Shown in pieces: positions 54,787 through 64,000 of a stretch of 64,000 bases of DNA. The notes beneath the pieces are model-generated. The model was not told the origin of the DNA, ran no database searches, and saw only the letters and a list, made by a program, of their open reading frames with translations. A program made the position numbers and the translations under genes. The first letter of the stretch is position 1; every line of letters starts with the position of its first letter. This DNA is from Pleurotus djamor (taxonomy: Eukaryota; Basidiomycota; Agaricomycetes; Agaricales; Pleurotaceae). The DNA lies in the NCBI GenBank assembly GCA_029747585.1, contig JAPEVF010000097.1, positions 1 to 64,000 of the forward strand, read 5' to 3'.

Positions 54787-56237
54787 ATGCCTGCTCTGGA
54801 CGAAATCCTCGACGATGAGCCGCCAATCATCACCCTACGCTCGGCGGCCAAAGATATCGCAATTGGTAGCGTGAGTCTATAAATCCCAATAGAGTCGCAT
54901 TTCTTTCTGCTGAACCGATTTTCTCTCGGTTTAGATAGCAGGGATGGTCTCGGAGGTCTTTGAATACCCATTTGACCTGGCCAAAGTCCGGCTACAGTCG
55001 CAGCTTTTGACCGCTTCGAGTTCTTCGACGTTACGGTTCGATGGACCCATAGACTGCCTGAAGCAGACATTTAGAGACGAGGGAGTACGAGGCCTATACA
55101 GGGTCAGCTCGCCTTTCTGTTTTCATTGGGAGCTTGCGAAATTGACTGGTTCTAGGGAGTCCAAGTGCCCATGGTCGGGACAATGGCGGAGACGGCCATT
55201 CTCTTCTTTGCGTACACGTCTTACCAGAACCTCATACGGCGATACACGTCCACCCCCAGCAACTATGACCCAATGCGCAAACTTTCCGCAGCTCAATACG
55301 CCGTGGCTGGCGCATGTGCGGGAGCCACGGCCAGCTTCATCCTGTGAATATCTCTCAATCTCTTTTCCTCTCACAGAGACCTTTCTAATGAATTCAACCC
55401 TTCAATTTCTCTCTCAGAANCCCCATAGAATTAATAAAATGCAAAATGCAAGTCCAACTTATGGCTTCGGCCCCGCTATCAACAACCCCAATTCCAACCC
55501 CCACTCCTTCTGTATCAACTACTGCGACGACTTCCTCTATTCTCTCCCGTGTATCCACCCCTTCGTCTTTCTCGTCTCCCGCTATTATGGCCTCCCCTCC
55601 TAGAGATACGCGTTCATTTACATCCGCCGCCGGTTACCCTGGTCCAATCAACCTCCTCCGCTCCACCATCCGCACCCACGGAGTCTCAGGTCTTTGGCTC
55701 GGCCACACCGGTACCCTCCTACGTGAAGCCGGTGGTAACGCCGCCTGGTTCGCCGTCAAAGAAACCATATCTGCCGCACTCATCAAGAGAAGATTACGCA
55801 ACTCCTCATTCTCATCGATCGATCAGCCACCTTCCGTTGCTGGTATGACATCACCGCGTCCACCACGTCCACCAGTGAAGAGGAGCCACAGACGAAATGC
55901 CGAGATTCTCCCCTGGGAGTCAGCGGTCTCTGGTGCCATCGCAGGTGCCTGTGGGACGGTCGTTTCCTACCCAGCAGATACGGTCAAAAGTGCGATGCAG
56001 ACATCGGATGAGCTTCGGTCCCTTCGAGCACCTCTGTCCCCCACGACAGTCTCTACGACGTCGATACCAGCCGCCGGTTTTTTGGCAACATTCAAGAGGA
56101 TGTACGCCAGCCATGGTATCCGAGGTATGTATGCTGGATGTGGGATGACGGCTTTGAAAGCTATTCCAGTTAGCGGGATATTATTTGTTGTTTATGATGG
56201 CTTGAATTCTTTAGCAGATAGATACTTCGTTGTTTGA
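54787..56237 (+). CDS. Mitochondrial carrier, ornithine-carrier-like (ARG13/ORT1 type)
   Basis: Start MPALDEILDDEPPIITLRSAA at 54787. Exons are about 54787-54870, 54935-55102, 55156-55345 and 55420-56237. All three carrier signatures are visible: YPFDLAKVRLQ, TPIELIKCKMQVQ (the N at 55420 falls on the Thr codon) and YPADTVKSAMQ. Between repeats 2 and 3 there is a ~90-residue Ser/Thr/Pro-rich insert and a basic PPRPPVKRSHRR stretch, longer than in yeast. The TPIELIKC signature and the SGLWLGHTGTLLREAGGNAAWF stretch recall the arginine-pathway ornithine/basic amino acid carrier. It acts in the inner mitochondrial membrane, exchanging ornithine-type substrates. Substrate is inferred from signature residues only. 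Confidence 0.82.
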
Positions 56238-56311
56238 AGAGGTGTAGAGTGCATTTACTGCTCTTTTTCGGTTAACACCGAATGGACCGCATTGGTACCT
56301 GCTCAGTATAT

Positions 56312-56395
56312 TCTCTGTTAGTATATCGGTTAGTACACGCGCCTGTCACTCCTGTCAAATCGCGCGAAAGCTGGGTTCGACTCCCAGACAGAGAG
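56312..56395 (+). tRNA. tRNA-Asp (anticodon GTC) with 12-nt intron
   Basis: The acceptor TCTCTGT pairs with ACAGAGA. Anticodon stem CGCGC/GCGCG encloses CTGTCA, then a 12-base intron (CTCCTGTCAAAT, 56347-56358 approximately), then C. T arm CTGGG/CCCAG surrounds TTCGACT. The intron sits one base after the anticodon, the canonical position. It lies about 100 bp past the 3' end of the carrier gene and 100 bp from the 3' end of the phosphatase. Confidence 0.88.
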
Positions 56396-56495
56396 GTCAC
56401 AAATGCGTTGCATTTCTTTTTCCTGCACGGTACTCTATATCTCGTTTCACTAAAAGGTGTCCACATGTTTAGTGATAATACTACGGGGATCATTA

Positions 56496-58649
56496 TCATG
56501 ATGCACATTCAGCGTCCCAGTCTACAGGGGTAAGTTCTTTTACCCTCGCTTGGAAAGTAGCGAATACACAGAATTCCGGATGACCCGGAAGATGATTGCC
56601 AGCTTCACGACAGAATGGTATGTTCATGTTCTTGTTTTGATATCGCATCCGAACATCTGTTGAGCAATTTGAATACGTCATCATCTTGCACCATACACAA
56701 GATGAGGACTTACAATGGGTTTGGGGCTTAAACGGGGAGAGCAACGACTGTATGTACGAAGAGCTAGTATCACGAGGACCAGAGAAGAGTTCGAAAGTGA
56801 TCGACGCAGTGAAAGCCGGCCACCTGTTTACCTCCCCATCAGATACTCAATCAGTATGTGATCGGAAGCGTGCGACATACTTCTCATCAAAAACGTCCAG
56901 CGTAGAAGCCATCGCGGCGATCGCGGTATCATGGGTACTATGGACTAGAATTCTTGTCGGGTCGGCTTGACCACGGTCGACTTTACTCTGCATCTTCCGC
57001 GTTAGGTCACTCAAGAGAGGACCCATACCAAGTCGTCTGACTTCTTCAGTTTTATCTGGGAAACGTGAGTATTGTATGGGGAGACGTTGAAGGCTTACTC
57101 ACAGCCTAAAGCCCAGGACGAGGGTGTTGGGATCAGAAGGAAAGAAGCTTGAAAAGAACGGAATACCTGAAAACCATTCATTGACTATGCTCGTCTCCTA
57201 CGATGTCATTCAGAACAAGGAGCGGCAACAGTGCGTGGGCGACGTACTAACAGATTCACAACATCGGAGTCATGAAACTCGGGCGGAACCTCGATACCAT
57301 GAGCCATAGCTGCGCGAACCTAGAAAAGTCGCAAGGGTATGAGATACATGAGTAAATCGCTAGATGTGGCAGGCTCACTGACCGTATCCATGATTCCCGA
57401 AGCTCGTGGTTTGCCATCGACGCGAACAGGACGCCCGCCAATGTATTTGGATAACTTGCTGTCCAAGGGTTCGAGTAGCGGGTTGTACTTGGTAGCAGCG
57501 GCTGAGAGAGTTGTGCTGTGAGAAGAGAAAGGGTAACACACGACCGAGACGTACTAACCTCGTGCAAAACCGATTTGAAGAATTTCAAGTCGCTTGCATG
57601 TATAGGTGTTTCCGAGGAGATTTTCGTCCTTGCCATTTCTGGCACAGAAGCTGATTAGCTACTCATTCATTCGAAGCAAATTAAGCTCATACCGAATTCG
57701 TATGGGAGGTACGTCATTACCACGGCATTTGTGCATGGGGTATAGGCCAGATATGATATGTTGGAGAGACTCCATTGTTCGTGGCATATTAGTCGAGCTG
57801 TTGTGAATCATGATGATGAGTTAGTGCCTAGGTAGGGCTGGATGCGTACCGAAAATAGGCTACATCAGACTGCCAATTGTCCGGAAGGAAACCAAGTCTA
57901 CGACAAGGACTCAGCGACCGCGAACGCACTTCGAGATAAACAGGGCGGCCTACCTTTCAATGTAAAGCTTTCGTAAGTTCGTTCCGTATCCAAAAGTCGA
58001 CTGAATGAACGCGCTTCGGTAAGGGGTTTCAGATCACGCCTTGAAGTACCGGACGTCACCTTTCTACCAACATCAGTTAGCTCCCCGAGGAGACTAGTGA
58101 GCGAAGAGAATAAAAGTAAAGAAAACCCAAGTCAGGAAACAGATTCTTTGAACGGCGCCCCATCTACAGCCAATGGTGATACACAGATTACTCACCATTC
58201 GTCCTCGACACTCGTCCCGTCCTTTCTCTCCACATACCTTCGCATCAGAATACCACCCATATTGCTATTCAATTCATCTCTGAAGCGCCGCGCTTCTTTG
58301 CAGAGCATCCAATGCGAAGGAATCGACGCAGGAGGATCGGCAAGTCGCACACCCACCGGAGCGCGTTCACCTAAACGGTTAGGCATTCAGAACACATATC
58401 CAAGAAGATACGAGTAGCTTTATGCCCACCATGCCGTATATATACATGAACTTGCTCCAGTTCCAATCCCTCAGGCGCGACGGGGTACCCCTCCACATCA
58501 AGCGGTTCTTCAGGGAGCATGCTGGGAGCTCGAAGTTGCGCGTCGGCGTTGAAGGAGGAATTGGTAGGAGTTGCGGAGACAAGAGATATCTTAGACAAAA
58601 TGAAGCAGGTTAATCCGAGCAATGGGGCGGCCTTCGTAGGTATGCGCAT
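56496..58649 (-). CDS. Histidine acid phosphatase family protein, secreted
   Basis: About ten exons from ATG 58649, where KAAPLLGLTCFILSKISLVSA forms a signal peptide. Exon 1 ends in VYIRH-G and exon 2 resumes ERAPVGVRLADPP, so the catalytic RHGERAP motif spans intron 1 (about 58375-58428). Later: STFGYGTNLRKLY, GFLPDNWQSDVAYFR, STNMPRTMESLQHIISGL, then TGKxE-like CKRLEILQ, MGPLLSDLTRKMQSKV and the second catalytic motif HSTHDTAIAAMAS (about 56911-56945), whose His-Asp is the proton donor. It ends DWDAECAS at 56496. The family hydrolyses phosphate monoesters at acid pH; the layout is closest to lysophosphatidic-acid-phosphatase-like members. Several splice sites were inferred from family knowledge. 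Confidence 0.8.
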
Positions 58650-58885
58650 GGAAGGATGGTTCGTGACAAGAGCAAGACACGAGATAAATTAAACGCGCGC
58701 TCAAGTTAGCGCCGCAGGCCCCTAGTCCCTTTTTAGTACCAGTATCTTTGCAGGCTTTCAATGGGGATTCCCACTTGAAAGTAACGGAACATTTAGATTC
58801 ATATCCGATGCCTAGAGAGCCTTACTAGATACGTACTACGGCATGTGATGAGTAGAAATTGTTATTGGAGTGAACCCCCTATGCC

Positions 58886-60614
58886 CTACTCAACTGGCGT
58901 TTCGTTGTTTGATATGCGAGGAGGTCCAGGAAATCTCTGAGGAACGGACGTGAACACTCTCGATGTTCTCGCTTGGCTGATTGCCAATCTGTTGGACATG
59001 ACCACACTGAGAATGGCATGATGACTGAATTGGTTGAAGATATCCCTTGGATGATTGACGGCTAAGAAGTGGCCCCCGTTAATCGATGGACCGGTATAGA
59101 TGGAGAAAAAGAAATGGATACGAACATTTGTTAACCGTAACTGAAGAGGCAAGGCAAGTCAACATTCATATCAACATGAAGATTCAAGTATTGGGCCACT
59201 GGGAGGAGCAACTGGTAACTTACTGTCATTGATCTCCGCGACGACCAGTGGGATTGTGACGTATATCGCCTATTGGGGTGATTCAGTAGATCATATTTCA
59301 TTGGAAGAGTGTGCGAAGGGTTCGGCTTACCACAACAGTCGTGAAATAAATAGCTGTAGGAGCCCCCGATTCCAATAGCTCGAAAGGCTGTATGTAACAT
59401 TATTCAAACAAATAACAAAGAGGGAGAAAGGACGACAAACCCAAACGGCGCAATATGTCAGCATCAAACACCACATTGGCAGGGAGAACCTGAAATCACA
59501 AAGTCAATCGTGTCGATATGGTGGGGGGAAATAGAGTGGATTACTCGAAAGGATGAAGCATCAAAATGGCATGGTACTCATCCACGATGTCATCAAGTCT
59601 TGATTCGAGGCGATCTGGATCGAAAATGTAGAGTTGACTTAGGAGCTGTTAGTATGGGGACGTACGTCGAGCTGCGAAATCGATCATCCCATCTCGCCTC
59701 GCTTCATCAATCGCTCGATCCTACCGACAAGGCCAGGTTCGGGAATGAGGATCAAATAATTCGAATGAAGGCAAAGAAACGCACCAAGTCAAGGATAGCT
59801 TGTAGCCATAATTGAGTAATTTCGGACTTGCTTTCACGGAGCTTCGAGTAGAGATTCAAAGCGAAAGATCTCAAATTTGAAAGCGTTCGTGGAAGGACAC
59901 TGTTTAGATTAGGCCACTTCATTGGTGAATCTTTGCCGGCGAGCTGATCCGCGGCCTGCTAGAGCGTGGTCACTTCATGGAAGGAGACGACATATGTAGC
60001 GACGTACATGAACAAGGGTGTCTTCATCGTCACCGTCATGTTCTGGGACCGATGATTCCAGCTTAGTATCTTCATAGAGACCAAGCGCAACGGACAGCTC
60101 TACCAGAAGGGCGTTAAACTTCTCGTGCGTCGAAAGGGATATGTCACATCCAGGCTCATGGTAGCCAGGATGAATATTATCCGCAAAGATAACTATGTTT
60201 CTTGAAACAAGATCCCAGTGGTTGCGAGCAGACTGGAATCGAGCAGAAGACGTGAAGAACCTGTACGCGACGATCGCCGCGACGTCCACAGACATGCTAC
60301 AGCAAACATGGATATTTGCGTTGAGCACCGAAGCATCAGAACCTGGGATGGGAAAGGGGCGTACACGGAGAGTATGAGATAGTCAATAAAGTCTCGCTTG
60401 CGCGGTTCATCAGTCCGCATTACAACCATTATTGCCCAAAGTGTAAGGCAAAGGTTGATAGCTAATGACCACCATATGGGTCCCTTGTAAGAGAAATTCA
60501 TGACCGGTGGGTTGATCAACCTTGAGCAGCACGAAAGGTAGCGATGAGGAGAGCAGAGTATGTTATCAAGCAAATCACTCACAGGCGGCTCGGCTCGAAT
60601 TCTTTTCGTCCCAT
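58886..60614 (-). CDS. Unrecognised membrane protein, KEFDP family
   Basis: Start MGRKEFEPSRL at 60614. Intron 1 ends at CTCAAG, then exon 2 gives LINPPVMNFSYKGPIWWSLA followed by INLCLTLWAIMVVM, a membrane helix. Exon 3 starts MSVDVAAIVAYRF and has LLVELSVALGLYE. Next exons give AADQLAGKDSPMKW and LQAILDLVRFF, then RAIDEARRDGM, LDDIVDEYHAILMLHPFE, LPMWCLMLTYCAVW (hydrophobic), AFRAIGIGGSYSYLF and finally AVNHPRDIFNQFSHHAI with FPGPPRISN before the stop at 58886. About ten exons in all, with phases equal to those of 32558-34968 and 61133-62796. Function unknown; probably a membrane protein with a cytosolic helical middle. Adjacent tandem copy on the same strand. Confidence 0.65.
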
Positions 60615-61132
60615 TTCTACCGTTTGACTTGAACCTTGACGGAATGATAAGAGTCAGAGTCTAGAGAAAAAGGGGAACAGCATCTTGATATACTGGAGCT
60701 CCTATCAGTCAGGGGAGGCGCCCATTCTTCTGTCTGGCAATGTCCACTCCGGGGTCCCACCACTCTTTCTGACCCGTAGCAATCAGTATCCTATCCGTCG
60801 ATGAAGCGAGGGCCTTTATTCTTCTTCCTCTCACTCGCCTCGTGGCACATGGTTGATTCCACTTTGGGTGACAAGACCGAACGTCGGCGGTCGGAGGAGC
60901 GCGTCTGAAGTAGCGCCTACCTCCTAGAGACCCCTTGGAACACCAATAAATACTTAACACCGTCTCTCGCTGCGTTGCTTGATCTCGATGGGGATTTCCA
61001 ATTGATAACGTGTCACTTTCGTTCAGAGCCTCAGAGCCGTACGAGATACGTACTACAGGTCCGTGATTAGAGGATGCCTATTGCTGAGTTAGACAGACAA
61101 CCCCTGTCGCTTCCGCCCGACTTCATACTTCC
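60615..61132. other. Intergenic between tandem paralogues
   Basis: 518 bp. A stretch at 60985-61075 resembles 58757-58860 downstream of the neighbouring copy (ATGGGGATT, then GATACGTACTAC), so the duplicated unit includes 3' flank. No gene seen. Confidence 0.45.
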
Positions 61133-62796
61133 TCGACGGTCGTTTCGTTGGTTGGTGTGCGGGGAGGTCCAGGAAGCCGCTGAGGTGGAACGAGTTGGAT
61201 CGTTCTCAATGCTCTCGCTTCGCGGATGGAAATTCTGTTCGGATATACCACATTGAGAGTGGCGTGATGACTGAAGTAGTTGAAGAAGTCCTTTGGATGG
61301 TTGACGGCTGAGAAGGGGCACTCGTGAGCTGATGGACGAATACAGGTGGGATAAGATTCAACACGGACATTTGTTTACATTGTCTGAGGAAACAAGACGA
61401 TCAAGCATTCAAGTCAACATACAAAATTGGGGGTGAGAGGAGCGACTAAGAGCTTACTGTCATTGATCTCCGCGATGACGAGTGGGGTTAAGAAGTAAGC
61501 CGACTGTTAGGTTTAGTCAGCTGGAGTGAATTTCATCGGTAGGGTGTATGTGAAGGACGCGTCTTACCACAAGAATTGTGGAAATTATAGTTTGAGACAC
61601 CCCCGAGTCCAATAGTGCATAAGGCTGTTACGTGATGTTGTTGTTATAGAGGACATAGAAGACGAGGAGAGGACTAACCCAGGTAGCGAGATACATCACG
61701 GTTGTACACCACAGAGATATACCACAACTGAAACTACGAGGTCAATGGCGTTGGTATGATAGGCAAAAAAACTTGAATTACTCGAAAGGATGAAAGTCTA
61801 GAATGGCGTGGTAGTATTCCGCGATGTCGTCAAGCATCGAACGGAGACGGGCTGGATCGAAGAATGGAAATGAGTGAATGTCCATACTGTCGGCATGCAG
61901 TACGGACCTCGAGTTGTGTCATTAATCACCTCGTTTTGTGCCGCTTCATCAACCATTCGGTCCTGCGGTCAAGACTGGGTTCAAAGATCGGGGTCACAGA
62001 AAACCAGAGAAACGCACCAAATCAAGGAAAATTGGTAGCCACGACTTAGCAGGCTTAGGTTTGCTCCCACCTAGCTTGTAGTAAAGGTCAAAAGAAACGG
62101 ATCTCAGAGACGAAACAATTCGCTCGAAGATAGTATTAGGCGATTTTGAGGGCAAATCTTCGTCCACAAACTGATCGGGGGCCTGAAAACGCGTGGTTAC
62201 ATCATGGAAGGGAGTATATATGGAGTGGCGCACATCATGAACAAGGGCGTCTTCACCGTCGTTGTCACATTCAGGGACTAAAGAATCTGGGTTGTGATAG
62301 AGCCCGAATGCAAAAGACAACTCTTCCAGACAAGGCAGGAACTCCTCTCGGGTTGAAGGGGGAAGTCCGGTTCCAATCTCAGGCGAGGTCCGCTTGATTG
62401 TGTGCGCAAAGAAATTGATCCTTGATGAAATAAGTACCCATTTCTGCCGAGCGCAACTGGATCGTTCGAAAGATTGGATGAGCCTATACACGATAATGGC
62501 AGTGATTTGTGTAGCCATGCTACATTCACGTTAAGTACTGAATCTCATTTGTTTAGGGGAACGTACAAGAAGAGGAGAATTTTATCCAGAAAGTTTGGCT
62601 TGTATGGTTCCTCGGTGAGCAATACGAGCATGATGGCCCACAGTGTAATGCATAGGGTAGTGGATAACGACCACCACACGGATGCCTTGAAAAGAGAGGA
62701 ATCCATAACTGGTGGTCGGCTCGAGCTTGAACAACGGGAGTGCAGTAGGAACTGAATCACTTACAGATTGTTTGGGTCGAATTCTTTTCCTCCCAT
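61133..62796 (-). CDS. Unrecognised membrane protein, KEFDP family
   Basis: Start MGGKEFDPNNL at 62796. Exon 2 after TTCAAG gives SSRPPVMDSSLFKASVWW, then SLSTTLCITLWAIMLVLL (membrane helix) and TEEPYKPNFLDKILLFL. Exon 3 starts MATQITAIIVYRLIQSFE and includes LEELSFAFGLYHNPDS. Next is APDQFVDEDLPSKSPNTIFE, then SWLPIFLDLVRF. The last exon reads AVNHPKDFFNYFSHHATLN with PPQRLPGPPRTPTNE and stops at 61133. Middle exons (about 61480-61960) were followed only in outline. Same intron positions as its tandem neighbour and as 32558-34968. Not recognised; membrane localisation is inferred. Confidence 0.6.
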
Positions 62797-63250
62797 TTCG
62801 ACTCTTTGACTTGACCCTTGATAGGGCGGTAGTCTTGAACAAGAGAGAAAAGGGGGAGTACCATCATCACTCTAAATATCGCCCCTATAAGCATATTATT
62901 CTACAGATAGTGAGTGGCCTATTTTTGGACGGCGCCACCACTCGCCAGACTAAGAGAGAGCAGCGCTCTCGCGGTTTGCTCGCGGTCTCAACGCGAGCGC
63001 TGACTCCCTTGCCTGTCGAGTTACGCTGCATGATAGAGTGAGGAAACGAAACCAAAAATTATTTGACCTATCTTGCACGTGACCGCGGATCGAGAAGCTT
63101 TTCGCATCTGGATTCTGCATCCATCCATTTCTCTATCTTCCTCTGCGCCTCTGAAGTCGGATACACAGTTCTCAGCGAAAGAGCATTTGAGTGCGTATAT
63201 GGAGCCTTCGAGCTCGATACATTCCACAATTAACGGTATCGAAAAAACAC
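62797..63250. other. Intergenic, 454 bp
   Basis: Nothing convincing. An ORF fragment reading LLAVSTRALTPLPVELRCMIE (about 62975-63041) resembles an F-box onset, but no downstream F-box sequence follows. Confidence 0.35.
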
Positions 63251-64000
63251 CTATAGACCACCCAAGTCCTTCAAGACAGTCTCCGTCGTTGCCCAAAGTT
63301 CATCCGCAAATTTGGGATCCATGACCTCTTTAAGCGGCTGAGCTAGCTTGGTAAACGGTTCTAAATACGCAGCTTGGTACGTTTCTTTTGACTCGCGAAT
63401 TTTCTTCGAAGCAGCGGCGAAGAGGGAGGTATACGATCCTTGTTCTGGGGTGTAGAGGACCATGCGAGTCAAGGGCGAAGTAATGAATCGCAAGGGGAAC
63501 GTTTGGGAATACGTATCCACACCTCCTGGGTGAAGAGAGATGCAGGTGATTGGGATGGATTGCGAGGAAAATTTCCGCTGAAGAGACTGTGTCCATGGAA
63601 TGATGGGGAGCTTGGAGTGGCAGTAGGAAAAGAAACCACTCATGAAGCGATAGTGTGGGGTAAAATCATCTTTGGTGCGAAATCGGATGGACTTGGCGGA
63701 CGGAGTCAGCTTGTGCGCGGCGGTGGCGACGTTGACAATACGAACGTCCGAGTCCGCCTGTTTCGCCGTCTCGATGAGCAAGGGAGTCAGTGCATGGGTG
63801 AACGCGAATGGAGAGAGATAGTTGACGACAGCCATGAGCGACATTCCATCTGGCGTCGTTGCCTGGCCCATCATCAATCCAGCATTGTTCACCAGCACAT
63901 CCAAACGCCTCTCCAGCTTCAAAAACGCCTCTCCAGCCTCTTTGGCAAGCTTGGGGTCGCTGAGGTCTAGCTTGAGCCAGACGATTTCGCCGTTTCCCGG
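63251..64000 (-). CDS. Short-chain dehydrogenase/reductase, N-terminus outside window
   Basis: Open from the right edge to a stop at 63251, about 249 residues visible. Motifs: LDLSDPKLAKEAGEAF, RRLDVLVNNAGLMMG (NNAG), RIVNVATAAH, then YCHSKLP as YxxxK, LHPGGVDT. These are the classical SDR catalytic region; the NAD(P)-binding TGxxxGIG lies beyond the window. An oxidoreductase of the retinol-dehydrogenase/WW-like group in fungi; substrate unknown. The catalytic Ser is not obvious: where SS is expected the sequence has TA (VATAAH). Confidence 0.85.
   Translation of the reverse strand, partial: PGNGEIVWLKLDLSDPKLAKEAGEAFLKLERRLDVLVNNAGLMMGQATTPDGMSLMAVVNYLSPFAFTHALTPLLIETAKQADSDVRIVNVATAAHKLTPSAKSIRFRTKDDFTPHYRFMSGFFSYCHSKLPIIPWTQSLQRKFSSQSIPITCISLHPGGVDTYSQTFPLRFITSPLTRMVLYTPEQGSYTSLFAAASKKIRESKETYQAAYLEPFTKLAQPLKEVMDPKFADELWATTETVLKDLGGL

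Noticed and set aside
62970..63041. F-box-like onset (LTPLPVELRCMIE)
   Set aside because: Only 12 residues fit; no downstream F-box or splice continuation can be found.
1..64000. CRISPR, operons, riboswitches, ribosome binding sites
   Set aside because: None seen, and most are not expected in a fungal nuclear genome.

Overview
The window looks like nuclear DNA of a filamentous basidiomycete (Agaricomycetes-like). The reasons are: dense genes on both strands; many short introns (about 45-70 nt) with GT-AG ends; a large F-box/leucine-rich family; a HET-domain gene; a lysine-pathway alpha-aminoadipate reductase (fungal route); a secreted quinoprotein sugar dehydrogenase; and nuclear tRNA genes, one with an intron. 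Scattered single Ns, often next to homopolymers, are assembly marks, and three of them break real reading frames.

Layout. 1-4114: a young LTR retroelement on the minus strand. It has identical LTR copies over the visible 290 bp, a single gag-like ORF and no pol, and it abuts a truncated host gene (4115-5446). 5739-7020: a DUF4336-like protein. 7101-15504: three single-exon F-box genes around cytosolic serine hydroxymethyltransferase, whose CDS has nine exons, one of only 8 nt. 16047-18974: two secreted proteins. 19348-23327: three tandem three-exon F-box genes. 23552-25433: an L-amino-acid-oxidase-like flavoenzyme. 26832-29601: an F-box pseudogene and an F-box gene with an acidic tail. 29752-31340: a quinoprotein sugar dehydrogenase. 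32558-34968: an unrecognised membrane-protein gene with a 639-bp hAT-like element in its second exon. 35185: tRNA-Arg(CCG). 35462-40037: LYS2-type reductase. 40535-50756: three more F-box genes, a HET gene and a coiled-coil/NLS protein. 51151-51540: a small secreted cysteine-rich, knottin-like protein. 51755-54080: a tandem pair of unrecognised paralogues. 54787-56237: a mitochondrial carrier with ornithine-carrier-like signatures. 56312: intron-bearing tRNA-Asp(GTC). 56496-58649: a histidine acid phosphatase. 58886-62796: two tandem paralogues of the 32558 membrane-protein gene. 63251-64000: a short-chain dehydrogenase cut by the window end.

How it fits together. The housekeeping genes (SHMT, LYS2, ornithine-type carrier, amino-acid oxidase) share a theme of amino-acid metabolism but show no sign of being one cluster. 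The accessory layer is dominated by an F-box family (ten genes and one relic). Five of its three-exon members carry the palindrome TCACATGA, or a one-base variant, 55-77 nt before the start codon, and two or three also carry a GTTGAAC/GTTCAAC heptad repeat. The most unusual items are the hAT-like insertion that could be spliced in frame through its own ends, the new three-member membrane-protein family, the gag-only LTR element, the 8-nt exon and the knottin-like secreted protein. Exon boundaries were read by eye from splice consensus, phase and paralogue comparison, and no expression data were available.
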